A DNA stretch of 64,000 nucleotides from contig NC_034411.1 of assembly GCF_002078875.1 (NCBI RefSeq), positions 2,807,351 through 2,871,350 on the forward strand, written 5' to 3'. Position 1 is the first letter of the stretch. The number at the start of each line of letters is the position of its first letter. Shown here piece after piece: positions 44,301 to 53,160 of the stretch. The stretch comes from Numida meleagris. Taxonomy: Eukaryota > Chordata > Aves > Galliformes > Numididae. The position numbers and the translations under genes were made by a program. A model generated the notes under the pieces. The model saw only the letters and a program-made list of their open reading frames with translations, was not told the DNA's origin and did no database searches.

Positions 44301-47300
44301 ATAGCTAAAAACAAGACTAAAAGAGAGAAAGGTCACCGTGAAGAAAAGATGGATTCTACCATTAAGAGTAAAAATAGATCCACTGCAAATGAAGCACAAG
44401 TGGTTGAAAGTATCTAGAGAACAAACAGCTCCATCTAGAGTTTTAAAAGAAAGGGATATGAAATTTTACCCACAGGAAGTTCAAGACTGATTAAAAATAC
44501 CCTTTAAAATGATCAGCACGATACCCTAAGTAACACGGGAAAACAGCTGTTAAATATTTCTGAATTTATTAGTCACCTATCCTTAAGAACCTAAAAGATA
44601 CTTTCATGGAAAACAAACTGAAAACAGATTGTGATAGAAAAATACCAAAGAAATCAAGAACTGCACACTCATACCTTATACTTTATTTCAATTAAATTAA
44701 AACATGACATCCTAGCCTCAGGCAATTCAGAGTACATTTTGCCAGTTCCCACTGTGATCTCACCATGGAACACGTCAAAGAAACTAGTCTGCCCGCACTG
44801 AATTCAACAGCAATACTTATATCCACACAACACTAAGCGAACAGTCCAATAAGGAATGAAACTTCTTGCACGTGTAACACTTTCATGCCCCAACCTTCCT
44901 TATTTATGCCATTTTCCACTTATTTTTGCAAAGTCAGAACATCCCTGCTAAGCTGTTACATGTTCCAGGGCAAACTCTGGTTTGCATATCATTTTTACAA
45001 GTAATTTATCGTAATCATATCTTCCTCCTGCAGCGAAACAATTACTTTTATGATTCAGGACAAAATCCAGGCTGCAGCACACTGCCTAAGAAACAACAGC
45101 AGGCTCAGACTAACGTCAGTTTGCTTCCCCGGCAGGATGAAAAGAAACCAAACCTTGCATTAAAAAACCCTACTGTGTGTGTAGAAAGAACACTGCCATC
45201 ACCAGGCACCTGCAGCAGCAGACACAATTTCTGGCTGCCTTCCCACACCTACTTCCTCAATGCTAATGCACAAGGTTGTATTTGGCTCCTTACCTTTAAA
45301 GAAGGCAGGATTTTTTTTTTCCTTAACGCTTAATAAAGATCTGCCACATTTCTACTCAACTGACAATAAATTGAGAACCCTGTCTTTCCCACCTAACCAG
45401 AGGACCAAGTTAGCCCTTGCAGTCAGGGTAACCACTTGAACAAAGTGCTCTAGGCAGGCTTGCCCAGCACAGAATCAGCGTACTGGCGTCGTGGCTTCTG
45501 GGGGATTCCTGCCTTCCCTGCGCTCTCCGTAAGCCCCTTCCTTTAACCTAGTATCTTAAATGCTATATGGTCTATGAAACCACATGTGTAACCTCTTTTT
45601 ACATTTTACAAAAAACACTGGACACTCATTTTTATAGAGAAAACTGTCCACGTATAAAGCAGTATTAAAACAGCAAAGTTGAACTTTGAACCTTCAGCAG
45701 CAGGCTCCCAATGCCTGCAGGCGTCGTGCACTTCCTACCACTTACCTGTCCAGATGATCTTCAAAACACATCTTCCCTGACGTGCTCTTTTTCCTATCTA
45801 CTTCATACTTGTTTTACTTCACACCCTCCTCCCAAGCCCTACACATGCATTGCACTGAGGCTTAAAAGGACTGTCCTCAATTCCTCCCAGACCATGTTTT
45901 ACTTTACAGCCTGCATAAATTCACGCAGAGGCATTGGTTTGAGCCTGTACTGGACTTTTCCCAGCTGCGCCTCAGAATTCAAGTAGCAGTACAAACAGAA
46001 TAAGAAGGGTCAGAAAATCAGGAACAAAGGACAGCTGCTGGAAAACCGTTGGGCTTGAGGTCTGCTGCATTTTTGCTCCAGAACAAAGGCATGCTCTGGT
46101 AACCAAGAGCCTCATTGTGTTTTTCCCCATATATTTATGCTTTCCCTTTATCTTCCTCTCAAGCTCTTAGCCTTCTTCGCTCTCTCCCTCCTCGCACTTT
46201 TTAAGATCATCCCTAATCTCTTTATAATCTATGCCCTTGTTTCTTTTTATAGTATCATGAAAAAATAAACAGATTATGACAGACAAACTGTTCCTCTTCC
46301 CTCCCCCTAAAAGCAACACTAACATGTAAGCACCAGTGGAACAACAGTCAAATCATCTTACTACTATTAACATGTGATTTGTAAGAGCACCGCACCTCTG
46401 AAAATCAGGCAATTTTGTGCATAGAAGTTTTAATGTGGAAGCTTGTATAAGTGTGAAAACACCTGTCCAAAAGACACCCTGAACAAACCAGCCTACCAAG
46501 ATATTGATAAGACATTGTTCCAATATTTAAATTAAGAAATTGTCCTGAACTATCTTACAATGCTGATGCAGGTACTGCATTCCCTTTTAAAAATGTTCTT
46601 TTAACGCTAAGGTCTCCCAGTTTCTGAGAATGACCATCTATACACAGACACACACACACAGTCTCTTAAGTTCTGAACAGCCAGGAAGCTGGTGTCAGAA
46701 TTTCCTCCCGGTTACCCATCTCAGTGCTAACAGGAACGCATTTTTAGGATTAACGGTTTCTATCAATTATCCAGAGCAATAGCTCGCTTCATCTTGTTTT
46801 CATTTAATATACCATTTTAAATAACCCTTGTATCCAGAGAAGTAAGTATTGGAGAGCATGCTATAAACTCTGATGTGTTAAGTTCTTGAAGAATGTTTTT
46901 CAAGAAAGCATCATTCCTATTTTGTTTTTCTATTAACATGTACTACAAGAGAAATAAAAGCCTTACAAAACAGCCGTTCGGATACAACTCCTTCCTAAGC
47001 ATGTGCAAATAAACTGATTTATTACTGAAAATAATTCACCATCTTTCCTTTTCCACATATCAGAGCCCATACAGGGAGCAAGCAACATTTCTCCTTCAGC
47101 ATTTTACTCTAGGAAATTTAGTAGCCTCTCTCTCTTAAAATTGCACTTCAATTTTGGTATTGCAACATTTATTCCCACGTCGAAGCAAAATACAGATTTC
47201 CACCTTAAAATGAAGACACAATGTTTGAAAGTAACTTTTTATTTGCTCTGAATATCATAAACAATGTACATCAAATGCTTCAACATCACTGTCACAGTTT

Positions 47301-50300
47301 ACTGTCCCAGTCAAGCTTGCTGACCCTATTTGAAGTTGTTTAACAAAGACAAATGAAAGCTTCCCTTCCCTTCAGAATAGCCTTTATGTTGTCTCATCTT
47401 TGAGAACAAGCCTAGCCTCGTTAGTCTAATTTTGCAGCTCTGCAATAAGACCTCATGTTACATATACAAACTTTCTGGTGTAGGAGTAAGCAAGGTTTCC
47501 TTTAAATGCCATCAACACAAACAACAACGGAAGAACACTGCAGCAATCCTAGTTTCATGCAAATAAAGCCACGTATCAGCAGTTATGCTGTGCTCTCACA
47601 TGAAATTGCTTCATTAGAGTAAGTCAATCAACTTCAGAAATATTCTTAAACAAAATGTACTCTTAACACAGAAGTCAAATCATGGTTGTTCACTTCCCTC
47701 TTCAGTGTTACAAATTTACTTACAAACAGCACCATATACTAAATTTTCAAATACCTAAAAATTAAATGCAATGTACTAACTACCATACCCCAGAAAATAA
47801 GTATTAACTTCACAAACAACTGATGTTCGTCTGGCTTTGTTCCGCTGTCCAACATAAGCAATCTGATATTCAGCTAGAGACCCAAGAAAATAGTTACAAC
47901 TATTTCTGTTCCATTGGATAATTATACATGAATTCCTTTACCGCAAGGAGCAACACCATCTTCCTTTCACTAAGCCAACTGCTTCATTTTATTTTGAGTT
48001 TTGAAGCAAGTCGTGTACTGGAAAGCGCTGGTAGATTTTGCACAAATATTTACCTATCCATAATGAAGCCCGCAAAGTCAAGTTTTACTCACCATCACTC
48101 ATCCTTTCGTCAACAGAACAAACCATGGAGATTTATTTCAAAAGAACCCAAACAATCTCCGTACACGTGCGAAGAAAAAGGTAGTTGGAAGTAATGGAAT
48201 TGGTTCTAGTTTTCCAGGTAGCACTTGAAAGGGATACCTTTAAGCTTTTGGAAATGGGCAGTTTAAAAAAAAAAACAAAAACCATTCTCTCTTATTTTGA
48301 AGGCACCAACATATTTCAAAACATACTTCCAGGGAGTAGAGACCGCAAAGTTTTGCTCCAACGTGTATTTATGCTGGCTTTGTTTGTTTTTAGAGAAAAA
48401 ACCCATACTTAAAAATCAGTTTTCTTCACATTCATTTAAGTAAAAACTGAACAAGCATTTCAAGAAGATCTTCAGTGTTTCTTTGAAGAGAAACTTCAAA
48501 GTTAAAACAGATCTGTTCTTGTTTATGAACATAGGATTTTCCCTGTGTTTCAAAAGAGCGGTTTTGGGGAAATGCAGCGACGAACTGGACGACACTAGAA
48601 ATCAAAACTGATGCCACAAACCACTGTTAAAGCAAAAAGACTTGCTGCAGCTTGAAGAATGCGCCTCCTGAACTCCTCAAATAAAACCAACACTAACTAT
48701 TGGAAAGCACTGTTAAGTTACTGATATAAGAATTCACTTGTTACTTTGGATTAAGAATACTTCTGTTAATTACAGTAGTAGGACCAAAAGAAACAAAGAT
48801 ACTTACATTGCATTTACTTTATCTTCTGGGCCCTGAACTTGGCCTGTCACTGTTCCTTGCCTGGTATTTTTAACCCAGCCAACCACTCCTAATTTCCTAG
48901 CTTCCTCTTCTGTGTACTGATATGAAAAGTAATGAAAAAGGACAGTCAGTGTCAGCATGTACACCACAGGCATACCACTTAAAACTCCACGTAAGACCGT
49001 CATTAAGAACAAAGCACCCCTGATAACACTCATACTCAGACATTAAGACAGTTCTGACAGCCCTAAAATTGCAGCACAAGCAGCATATTTTTGAGCAAGA
49101 ATGACATTTCACATATACATAAAAAATGCACAACTGAATTCCCACATTCATTTACACACTTTCTAATACTTAAAAAAAAAAAAAAAGTTACGTATCATAT
49201 CATGGTTCTTTACCCTGCTCATAATGAAGCCATCCTGTTGCTTGCTTTATTATTTGCACATGCATAGAAATCTTCTGATAGTGCAAGCTTTTTCATTCAC
49301 AGAACAGTCAAAGACTTGTTCTCTTCGTTTAAAGATTTTTTTTTTTCCAAGTTTTAAACACAGGACTCCACTAATCCCAGACCACCCCTTCCACCTACTC
49401 TAAGTTACCTACTCCTTTCTATAGTTCCTATCACTGCTCGTTTGTCTCTTCAACAATCGGTCTCTAAGTTCTATAAATGCAGTGCATACACAAACTTAGA
49501 GGTCTTTCTCTCTAGTTTCAGTCTAAATCCTTTCCATCTTTCACCCTTTGAAGTTCTACCCTTATCTGCTGCCTACCTAAAAACAGCAACAAAATTCAGG
49601 AACTTCTAAGTACCCCCCCCCCCCTTTTTTTTTTTAAGCTTTTTCTTATTCTTTTATGTACATATGAAATACATCTGCATGGTCTTCATAACTTGTGCTT
49701 GAACCTTGAAATGGCAGGGAGCAGAATGACTTTTACAGAAATCCATTAGTTTCATTCTCCGCGGGGCTATAAAAAAAAAGCAGCTAATACCTAGTATTGT
49801 TTCATTAACATCCAGTTTACTTTAAGATGCTTCCTCCATTTTGCTTTAAAAGTTCAGTGACAAGATAGGCAGCACATGTACTCCTGAGACATTTATTCTA
49901 AATGCCAACAGCCAAACGTAACGTCATATGACTACATGACAAAACAGAAAAATCTGGAGGTAATCTAGGCAACAGAATGGTGCTGATACTTATGAAAAGT
50001 ATTTTTAAAGTTGATTATGAGCAAATTCTCCCTACCAAGTTGTCCAAAAGCATGGGAATGCAGCTGACAAGGCGTTTCTCAACGCCGATTACTAGCTCAG
50101 GACTGGCACTCTGCTGTGCGTTCACATGACTCCAGGTCAGCTCAAAACAAGTCAGAGCAAGCTCGCACCTGCCTACCACATGATGTATGGGGACACTCTC
50201 CACTTTGTAGAGCATAATTAAAGATAATATTGTGCTGTAATCCTTTATTATTTGCAATTCTGCGCTATTCCACAATATGTAAACTTTGCTGAAAGAGCTT

Positions 50301-51447
50301 TTAGGTCTAATATTAAAGACAGCCCACAGTGCTCCAACAAAATTTTTGAAAAAGACATCTTCTGTTTCTTGGGTTACTACTCAAACATGCACTTCAGATC
50401 TGGTGAACTTACTCTGGGACACCAGCCACAAAGACTGTACCTCTCTGCAATAGGGGAATGCAAGCTTCCTTAAATAGTGGCACTGTAATTGCAATTAATA
50501 ATTTCAACTAGAACACATGGCTTCAGAAGGCAGCACTCAGCACTTCAGCATTAACCTTTCTAAAGATCTGTACATCTGCCTGTATGCCTACCTTATGGCT
50601 GTTACAACACAAACTAGGTAGTCTGTAGAAATCACACAACACATTAATAAACTTCTAAAAATATTTTAATATATAATACATTTATTTAAAAAGTCCTCTT
50701 TTAAACACAGTACTTAACTTAGAACTCAAGCCACCAAGTGGATATGTTTACAGCCCAGAGACCTGCTGCCCTATTTTTAGCACTGGAAATGCTATACTGT
50801 AAGGTAGAACTGGTAAATCAGACACTGCCTTACCATCCTGAAACAAACACCTAGAAAAGAAAGAAAAACAGAATGAAATTAAGTGAAACAATACCATTTC
50901 TAAACAAAAAAATCCAGCCACATAAGTTTACTACGAACTGCACACCAGCCATCTGACAGGGGTCTTTCCTTAGGAAAATCAAGTGTTTGCTGACCTCGAG
51001 CAAAGGCTGACAAGCGATTATTTTCCATAAGGGAGCTAGAGCTTGCAGCTGTTTCTCTAATAAAAACGCACGAGTATGGGAATTGCCTTTGACTTCACAT
51101 TCACCTCGGCGTTCTGCTGCCAACACGCTGACAGAAAACGCGGGCCGGAGCGCGGCTAACGGGAAGAGCTTCTGGCACAACGCGCTGCGGAGCCGGGCCC
51201 GCCTTCCAGCGGGGCGCACTCACTGCCCTCTTCCCCTCACGGGGCCGACGAGCCCACCCGGCCCCGCGCCAACGCCTCAGCTCCCGCCCGCCCTGCGCGC
51301 ATGCGCAAACTCAGACAAGAGCCGCCTGAGCCGCGCGCCCTTGGCACCGCCTCAGCACCCCCGCAGCCCGCCTTTACCTTGCACTCGTCCGAACACTTCG
51401 TAATCCACCGACTTGAGCGCGCCGGAAGCCTTCGTCACCGCAGTCAT
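5276..51447 (-). CDS. ACYP2: Acylphosphatase-2 (muscle type), four coding exons
   Basis: Join in transcript order: 51447-51378, 50850-50834, 48916-48807, 5390-5276. The product is 103 residues and cytosolic. The family hydrolyses the carboxyl-phosphate bond of acylphosphates such as 1,3-bisphosphoglycerate and phosphorylated ion-pump intermediates. The sequence shows the N-terminal [13 protein letters not shown] strand, the VCFRM loop, the GVVGWVKNT motif and a C-terminus ending STRY. By family homology the catalytic pair is Arg28 (in VCFRM) and Asn46 (in VKNT); both are present. Length matches the avian form (mammalian forms are about 99 residues). All introns are GT-AG; phases are 1, 0 and 2. 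No frameshift or internal stop is seen, so the gene looks intact. Identification is from remembered family sequences, but the match covers every exon. The name ACYP2 rather than ACYP1 rests on [15 protein letters not shown] and the SPSSRIDR segment. Confidence 0.97.
7090..7812 (+). mobile_element. CR1 LINE, 3' part with internal deletion
   Basis: Reverse-transcriptase fragments can be read across several frames: [14 protein letters not shown] near 7096, [14 protein letters not shown] near 7279, ADNTKLSG near 7376 and [13 protein letters not shown] near 7413. The sequence then jumps from the KRSVTS segment (about 7676) to the CR1 3'UTR. It ends in the avian CR1 tail ATTCTATGATTCTGTGA. The 5' end is truncated as usual for LINEs. 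Stops and frame changes make it dead. It lies opposite to the direction of ACYP2 transcription. Confidence 0.92.
8325..8833 (+). mobile_element. Internally deleted mariner element, copy 1
   Basis: Ends are imperfect inverted repeats: TGCTCAGAAAGTAGTGCCTC on the left and, reversed, TGCTCTGAAAGTAATGC on the right. Inside, a decayed frame resembles the N-terminal helix-turn-helix of mariner transposases, with a relic of the FSSGDS segment near 8620. The catalytic domain is absent. At about 510 bp it is a non-autonomous derivative of a Tc1/mariner element, probably of the Galluhop type known from chicken. An unidentified repeat unit abuts its right end. Confidence 0.8.
8834..9190 (+). repeat. Unidentified repeat unit, copy 1 (short)
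   Basis: This segment is repeated at 23196-23560 and, inverted, at about 58300-58543. The stretch about 8900-9190 is the best preserved, roughly 90% or more identical to copy 2 by eye. It ends sharply at GTACCC, where copies 2 and 3 continue. Each copy sits directly beside a mariner derivative in the same relative orientation. Confidence 0.8.
16010..16062 (+). mobile_element. CR1 LINE 3' tail fragment
   Basis: Matches the end of the CR1 3'UTR: GGAACTAGATCATCTTTAAG, GTCCCTTCCAACCCAAGCC and ATTCTATGA. A 19-base piece of its end is repeated at 16103-16121. Confidence 0.85.
16103..16121 (+). repeat. Duplicated CR1 end (19 bp)
   Basis: AACCCAAGCCATTCTATGA is an exact second copy of 16044-16062, offset by 59 bp. 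It looks like a short tandem duplication after CR1 insertion. Confidence 0.75.
18595..18886 (-). mobile_element. CR1 LINE 3' end
   Basis: Starts with CATAGAATCATGGAATGGCT, the reverse complement of a CR1 tail. It continues with typical reversed CR1 3' sequence, including CCAGGCTGCCCAGGGCCTCA and CCATGGATGGGGCACCCACA. It ends near TTGTCCTATCACGG. The 5' end is truncated. It has the same orientation as ACYP2 transcription. Confidence 0.92.
22845..23195 (+). mobile_element. Internally deleted mariner element, copy 2 (5' truncated)
   Basis: Aligns by eye to the reverse complement of the element at 58544-59084 through AACAATGCTTGCTGACTGTT and GTGCATTTCAGCAGTGGCAA. The right terminal repeat (TTACTTTCAGAGCA) is present. 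The left terminus is missing and replaced by a GC-rich stretch at about 22690-22845 that I cannot name. The helix-turn-helix region is recognisable but broken. Confidence 0.78.
23196..24085 (+). repeat. Unidentified repeat unit, copy 2 (long)
   Basis: This unit follows the mariner derivative and matches copy 3 (57772-58543, inverted) to about 24085. The outer part (23640-24085) is GC-rich. It carries long open frames on both strands that differ from copy 3 at only a few residues, for example a plus frame at 23738 beginning [14 protein letters not shown] minus-strand frame with a protein-like composition ([19 protein letters not shown]) also runs through it. I do not recognise the family; an LTR, an older DNA transposon or a captured gene fragment are all possible. 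Confidence 0.75.
24119..24360 (+). pseudogene. Coding-like relic with PMEVD repeats
   Basis: Three copies of a P-M/V-E-V-D motif lie at 24122-24136, 24157-24171 and 24190-24204. The spacings are 35 and 33 nt, so copy 1 is out of frame with copies 2 and 3. From copy 2 the frame reads [20 protein letters not shown], then about 45 further codons to TAA at 24358-24360. A donor-like GTAAGTAT overlaps that stop. The composition suggests a once-translated acidic repeat protein, broken by a frameshift. No source gene is recognised. Confidence 0.35.
30703..30766 (-). mobile_element. CR1 LINE 3' tail fragment
   Basis: TCATAGAATGGCTTGGATTG, then a reversed CR1 3'UTR with small deletions (GACTTAAAGTTCATCTAGTT). 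Similarity fades after about 60 bp. Confidence 0.8.
37871..37993 (+). repeat. Local direct duplication, copy A
   Basis: About 120 bp, including TTTTCTATATTTCTATTTTT and ACCATAACAAGCATCTCATT, is repeated 1,068 bp to the right at roughly 80% identity by eye. Both copies hold a pyrimidine tract followed by a TAG or CAG. The source is unknown. Confidence 0.75.
38939..39056 (+). repeat. Local direct duplication, copy B
   Basis: This is the partner of 37871-37993, in the same orientation. Shared blocks include TTTTCTATATTTCTATTTTT and AACCATAACAAGCATC. The similarity starts at GCATAGAAATT and fades after TGCAGAC. Confidence 0.75.
39857..39874 (+). repeat. Poly-T tract (T18)
   Basis: The longest pure homopolymer noticed in the window, in intron 3. 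It has no flanking target duplication that I can see. Confidence 0.9.
46648..46660 (+). repeat. Short (AC)n microsatellite
   Basis: Six and a half AC units in intron 3, preceded by an interrupted ACACAG. Confidence 0.85.
48807..48916 (-). CDS. ACYP2: ACYP2 exon 3
   Basis: This 110-nt exon codes for Tyr30 to Ala65 plus the first two bases of Met66. It reads [18 protein letters not shown] then [18 protein letters not shown]. The acceptor is TTTTCATATCAG (AG at 48918-48917). The donor is a perfect GTAAGT from 48806, so an apparent in-frame TAA just after ATG is intronic. GWVKNT carries catalytic Asn46, and [10 protein letters not shown] is the second conserved acylphosphatase block. Conceptual translation upstream of 48916 runs open into the intron but has no homology to the family. 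Confidence 0.97.
48917..50833 (-). other. ACYP2: ACYP2 intron 2 (1,917 bp)
   Basis: The donor is GTAAGG and the acceptor ends in CAG. It contains a C12-T11 homopolymer junction near 49613-49635 and short poly-A/T tracts. No transposon or exon is recognised. Confidence 0.92.
49613..49635 (+). repeat. C12-T11 homopolymer junction
   Basis: Twelve C directly followed by eleven T, in ACYP2 intron 2. On the gene strand this is A11-G12. Length is prone to sequencing error and polymorphism. Confidence 0.9.
50834..50850 (-). CDS. ACYP2: ACYP2 exon 2, 17-nt microexon
   Basis: The 17 bases finish Gly24 (GT) and code for Val-Cys-Phe-Arg-Met, residues 25-29. The exon is flanked by a pyrimidine-rich acceptor ending TTTTCTAG at 50851 and a donor GTAAGG from 50833. 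It restores phase 0 for exon 3, whose first full codon is Tyr30. The VCFRM segment forms part of the phosphate-binding loop, and its Arg28 is the catalytic arginine by family homology. It is too short for ordinary gene finders. Without it, exon 1 joined to exon 3 shifts frame and stops after six codons, which confirms that it is required. Confidence 0.94.
50851..51377 (-). other. ACYP2: ACYP2 intron 1 (527 bp)
   Basis: The donor is GTAAAG and the acceptor TTTTCTAG behind a long pyrimidine tract. The first half lies in the CpG island and carries the NRF1 palindrome; the second half is AT-rich. No repeat or further exon is seen. Confidence 0.92.
51297..51306. promoter_or_regulatory. NRF1-type palindrome GCGCATGCGC
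   Basis: This is an exact match to the core of the nuclear respiratory factor 1 motif, preceded by TGC and followed by AA. It sits about 70 bp into ACYP2 intron 1, inside the CpG island. NRF1 sites are common in housekeeping and energy-metabolism promoters. Binding is inferred from the motif only. Confidence 0.6.
51378..51447 (-). CDS. ACYP2: ACYP2 exon 1, coding part
   Basis: This codes for residues 1-23 plus the first base of Gly24, reading [14 protein letters not shown] then DYEVFGRVQ. The start ATG is at 51447-51445 in a strong context (GCCGCC before ATG). The exon ends CAAG with donor GTAAAG at 51377. The donor splits the glycine codon after its first base (phase 1). The codons are GC-rich because the exon lies in the CpG island. 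The initiator is followed by Thr-Ala-Val, whereas I recall Ser-Ala-Leu for published chicken muscle acylphosphatase; this difference from memory would need an alignment. Confidence 0.95.
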
Positions 51448-51566
51448 GGCGGCCGTGCCGGCGCAGCGCCGCTGCCGTGCAGCGAGTGCTCTGCGGACCG
51501 AGGCCGAGCCGGGCCGCCGCGTCCCTTCAGCGAGCGGTGCGCAGACGGCAGCGCGCGAGGCTCAAG

Positions 51567-51573
51567 CTTCCGG
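51567..51573 (-). promoter_or_regulatory. ETS-family core (CCGGAAG) upstream of ACYP2
   Basis: The gene strand reads TCCGGAAGC here, about 120 bp upstream of the start codon. A second CCGGAAG core (51422-51428, plus-strand sense) lies within exon 1. ETS/GABP sites are frequent in CpG-island promoters. This is motif evidence only. Confidence 0.4.
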
Positions 51574-51690
51574 AGCGCGCCCGCCTCACGCTGCGCGGGC
51601 GGTACCCACAGTGCCCCCTGTGTGGCTTCCACGGGGGTTTGCACCGACCGCTGAAAGACAGCGTGTCTGCCGAGTGCCAGCTGAGGCAAA

Positions 51691-51696
51691 CACGTG
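51691..51696. promoter_or_regulatory. CACGTG E-box
   Basis: A palindromic CACGTG lies in the upstream part of the CpG island, about 245 bp from the ACYP2 start codon. It could bind USF or MYC-family factors. A six-base motif has modest weight. Confidence 0.3.
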
Positions 51697-51761
51697 CGAA
51701 CTCAGCGACCTCTTGCCAAGAGACGGGTGACTGACTGCGACAGAAATCAAATCGTTGTTCT

Positions 51762-51766
51762 ATTGG
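51762..51766 (-). promoter_or_regulatory. CCAAT box on the ACYP2 strand
   Basis: The plus strand reads ATTGG, so the gene strand has CCAAT followed by AG. It sits at the upstream edge of the CpG island, about 315 bp from the start codon. It is a candidate NF-Y site. Confidence 0.3.
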
Positions 51767-53136
51767 CTCTCCCCCTTTAGGCAGCCCCCCAGAGTAACGC
51801 ATCACAGCCTGAGTTGTTTACATGTTTTGATGTAAAGGCTACAGGGAAGTTAAAAGTAGATCAACGCTCAAAAAAAGTGCATTTCCAAGATGTTTGAGGT
51901 GGCTGCAGAAGCAAGCATTCAACTCAGCACAGAACAACTAGTCACATCAGCACTGCTGGAAACAGGAACAACAGCTTCATCATTTGCTTAAACTCTCTAA
52001 CGCGTTAAATCAGGTCTTTTGTCTTTTACTGGAGTCGTACATTTTGCTACTGTGGAATCAGCACCATTTTGGTTTTAAATAGGATAATTCTACAGAAAGC
52101 CATCAAGGAGGATGAGACTGCAGTAGAGACAGGAAATCTGTAGTCATTTGCTGCCATCTATCAGCATTGACGAGCAAGAACAGGTCAAAAATAAAATGGC
52201 ATCCTATCTAAAATACAAAGCAACTCAGACCTTGAAACTAGAGTTAATGATGGTACTGAGGACTACATCTGCAGATGCAAAATGCAGTGGCAACCTTTGC
52301 GTTATCACAGGATTGAAAAAATAATCTTGCCTTTCAAGTAGTTTTTCTCATTGTGTTGTTTGCTCTTATCTGTATTGGCACATCTTCAAGATGGGAATAC
52401 ACCTTTAGAACTTCCTGGTTCAGAGATGCTCATATCTGCTGTCCTCTTCCTCCTATTTTCTTTGCCACAAGAAGCCAGTTCAATATTTTTTTCTCCGATT
52501 TAATCTTCAAATAGTACAGCATGAGATATATCTTTGGCTATACTGCAGAAGAATGCAAATCAATCCGAATGCAACCAAACTGTTGTACCATTTGGGTGAG
52601 CTTGAGGAGGAACAGAAAATGCAGTGCCACAACATCTACAGATCAGTCTGGAAATGAAATACAGAATCTGTCACAACGCTGCCAGCTAAAAATGCTGCAT
52701 TTAGTTTGCTACTCAGTAAACAAAGGTGACATTTTTATTACTAAATCAAAGCAGCAACAATCATAATTAATACATAGAAATCAAATTCTTATCATGATCG
52801 CTATGCCACCAGTGTACACAGGACTCTGTTAAGCGCACAGCAGTTGCTTTTATAATATTCATCTTTTATTTGTCCATACTATTTTCACTGTAAGTTTTCT
52901 TTTTTGATCATTACATATTCTTATTAATTCAAATTCATGTTAGCTAGCGTTCCCTATCTCTTTCAGGATACATTGTTTTCATCTGTATTCTCACTTCTGA
53001 TATACAGGTTGAATTTCACTCCCAGCACAGTATCACCTAAGAACAATTATTACTACAATTTAAGTTTGGTTATAAAGGATTCCTTATTCTGAAAGCCTAG
53101 GAAGTTCCTTTACTCAGCAAACTTGTTGCATTGGGT

Positions 53137-53160
53137 AAAAATAAATAAATAAATAAAAAT
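53137..53160 (+). repeat. (AAAT)n microsatellite
   Basis: Four tandem AAAT-type units, followed by AAAAAT, in the upstream flank. Confidence 0.85.

Larger units (their letters stand above)
5391..48806 (-). other. ACYP2: ACYP2 intron 3 (43.4 kb)
   Basis: The donor is GTAAGT and the acceptor TTTCTTGCAG. It fills two thirds of the window. It holds CR1 copies near 7090, 16010, 18595 and 30703, composite mariner repeats near 8325 and 22845, a coding-like relic near 24119, and a local duplication near 37871/38939. The stretches 5391-7089, 9191-16009, 16122-18594, 18887-22690, 24800-30702, 30767-37870 and 39057-48806 show only AT-rich sequence and short chance open frames; I see no nested gene there on either strand. 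Conserved enhancers may be present but cannot be told without comparison. Confidence 0.9.
51446..51730 (+). other. Antisense open frame in the CpG island, 94 codons
   Basis: This plus-strand frame starts at an ATG in a good context (G at -3, G at +4) that overlaps the ACYP2 start codon on the other strand. It begins [10 protein letters not shown] and ends with TGA at 51728-51730. It is rich in Ala, Arg and Pro, as any open frame in a CpG island tends to be. I recognise no domain. It may simply be an artefact of low stop-codon density, but a divergent transcript from this promoter could carry it. Confidence 0.15.
51090..51770. promoter_or_regulatory. CpG-island promoter of ACYP2
   Basis: This is the only strongly GC- and CpG-rich block of the window, set in AT-rich DNA. 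It covers ACYP2 exon 1, the start of intron 1 and the upstream region. There is no clear TATA box near the expected start. Candidate sites include an NRF1 palindrome, ETS cores, a CACGTG box and an inverted CCAAT box (listed separately). Such TATA-less islands usually start transcription at scattered sites and often in both directions. The transcription start itself cannot be fixed from sequence alone. Confidence 0.88.

Noticed and set aside
5391..48806. Nested gene in the large intron (as TSPYL6 in mammals)
   Set aside because: No long single-exon frame or TSPY-like motif is present. TSPYL6 is, to my knowledge, a mammalian retrogene.
52521..52766. 81-codon plus-strand frame upstream of ACYP2
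   Set aside because: No recognisable domain or splice-consistent neighbour, so treated as chance.
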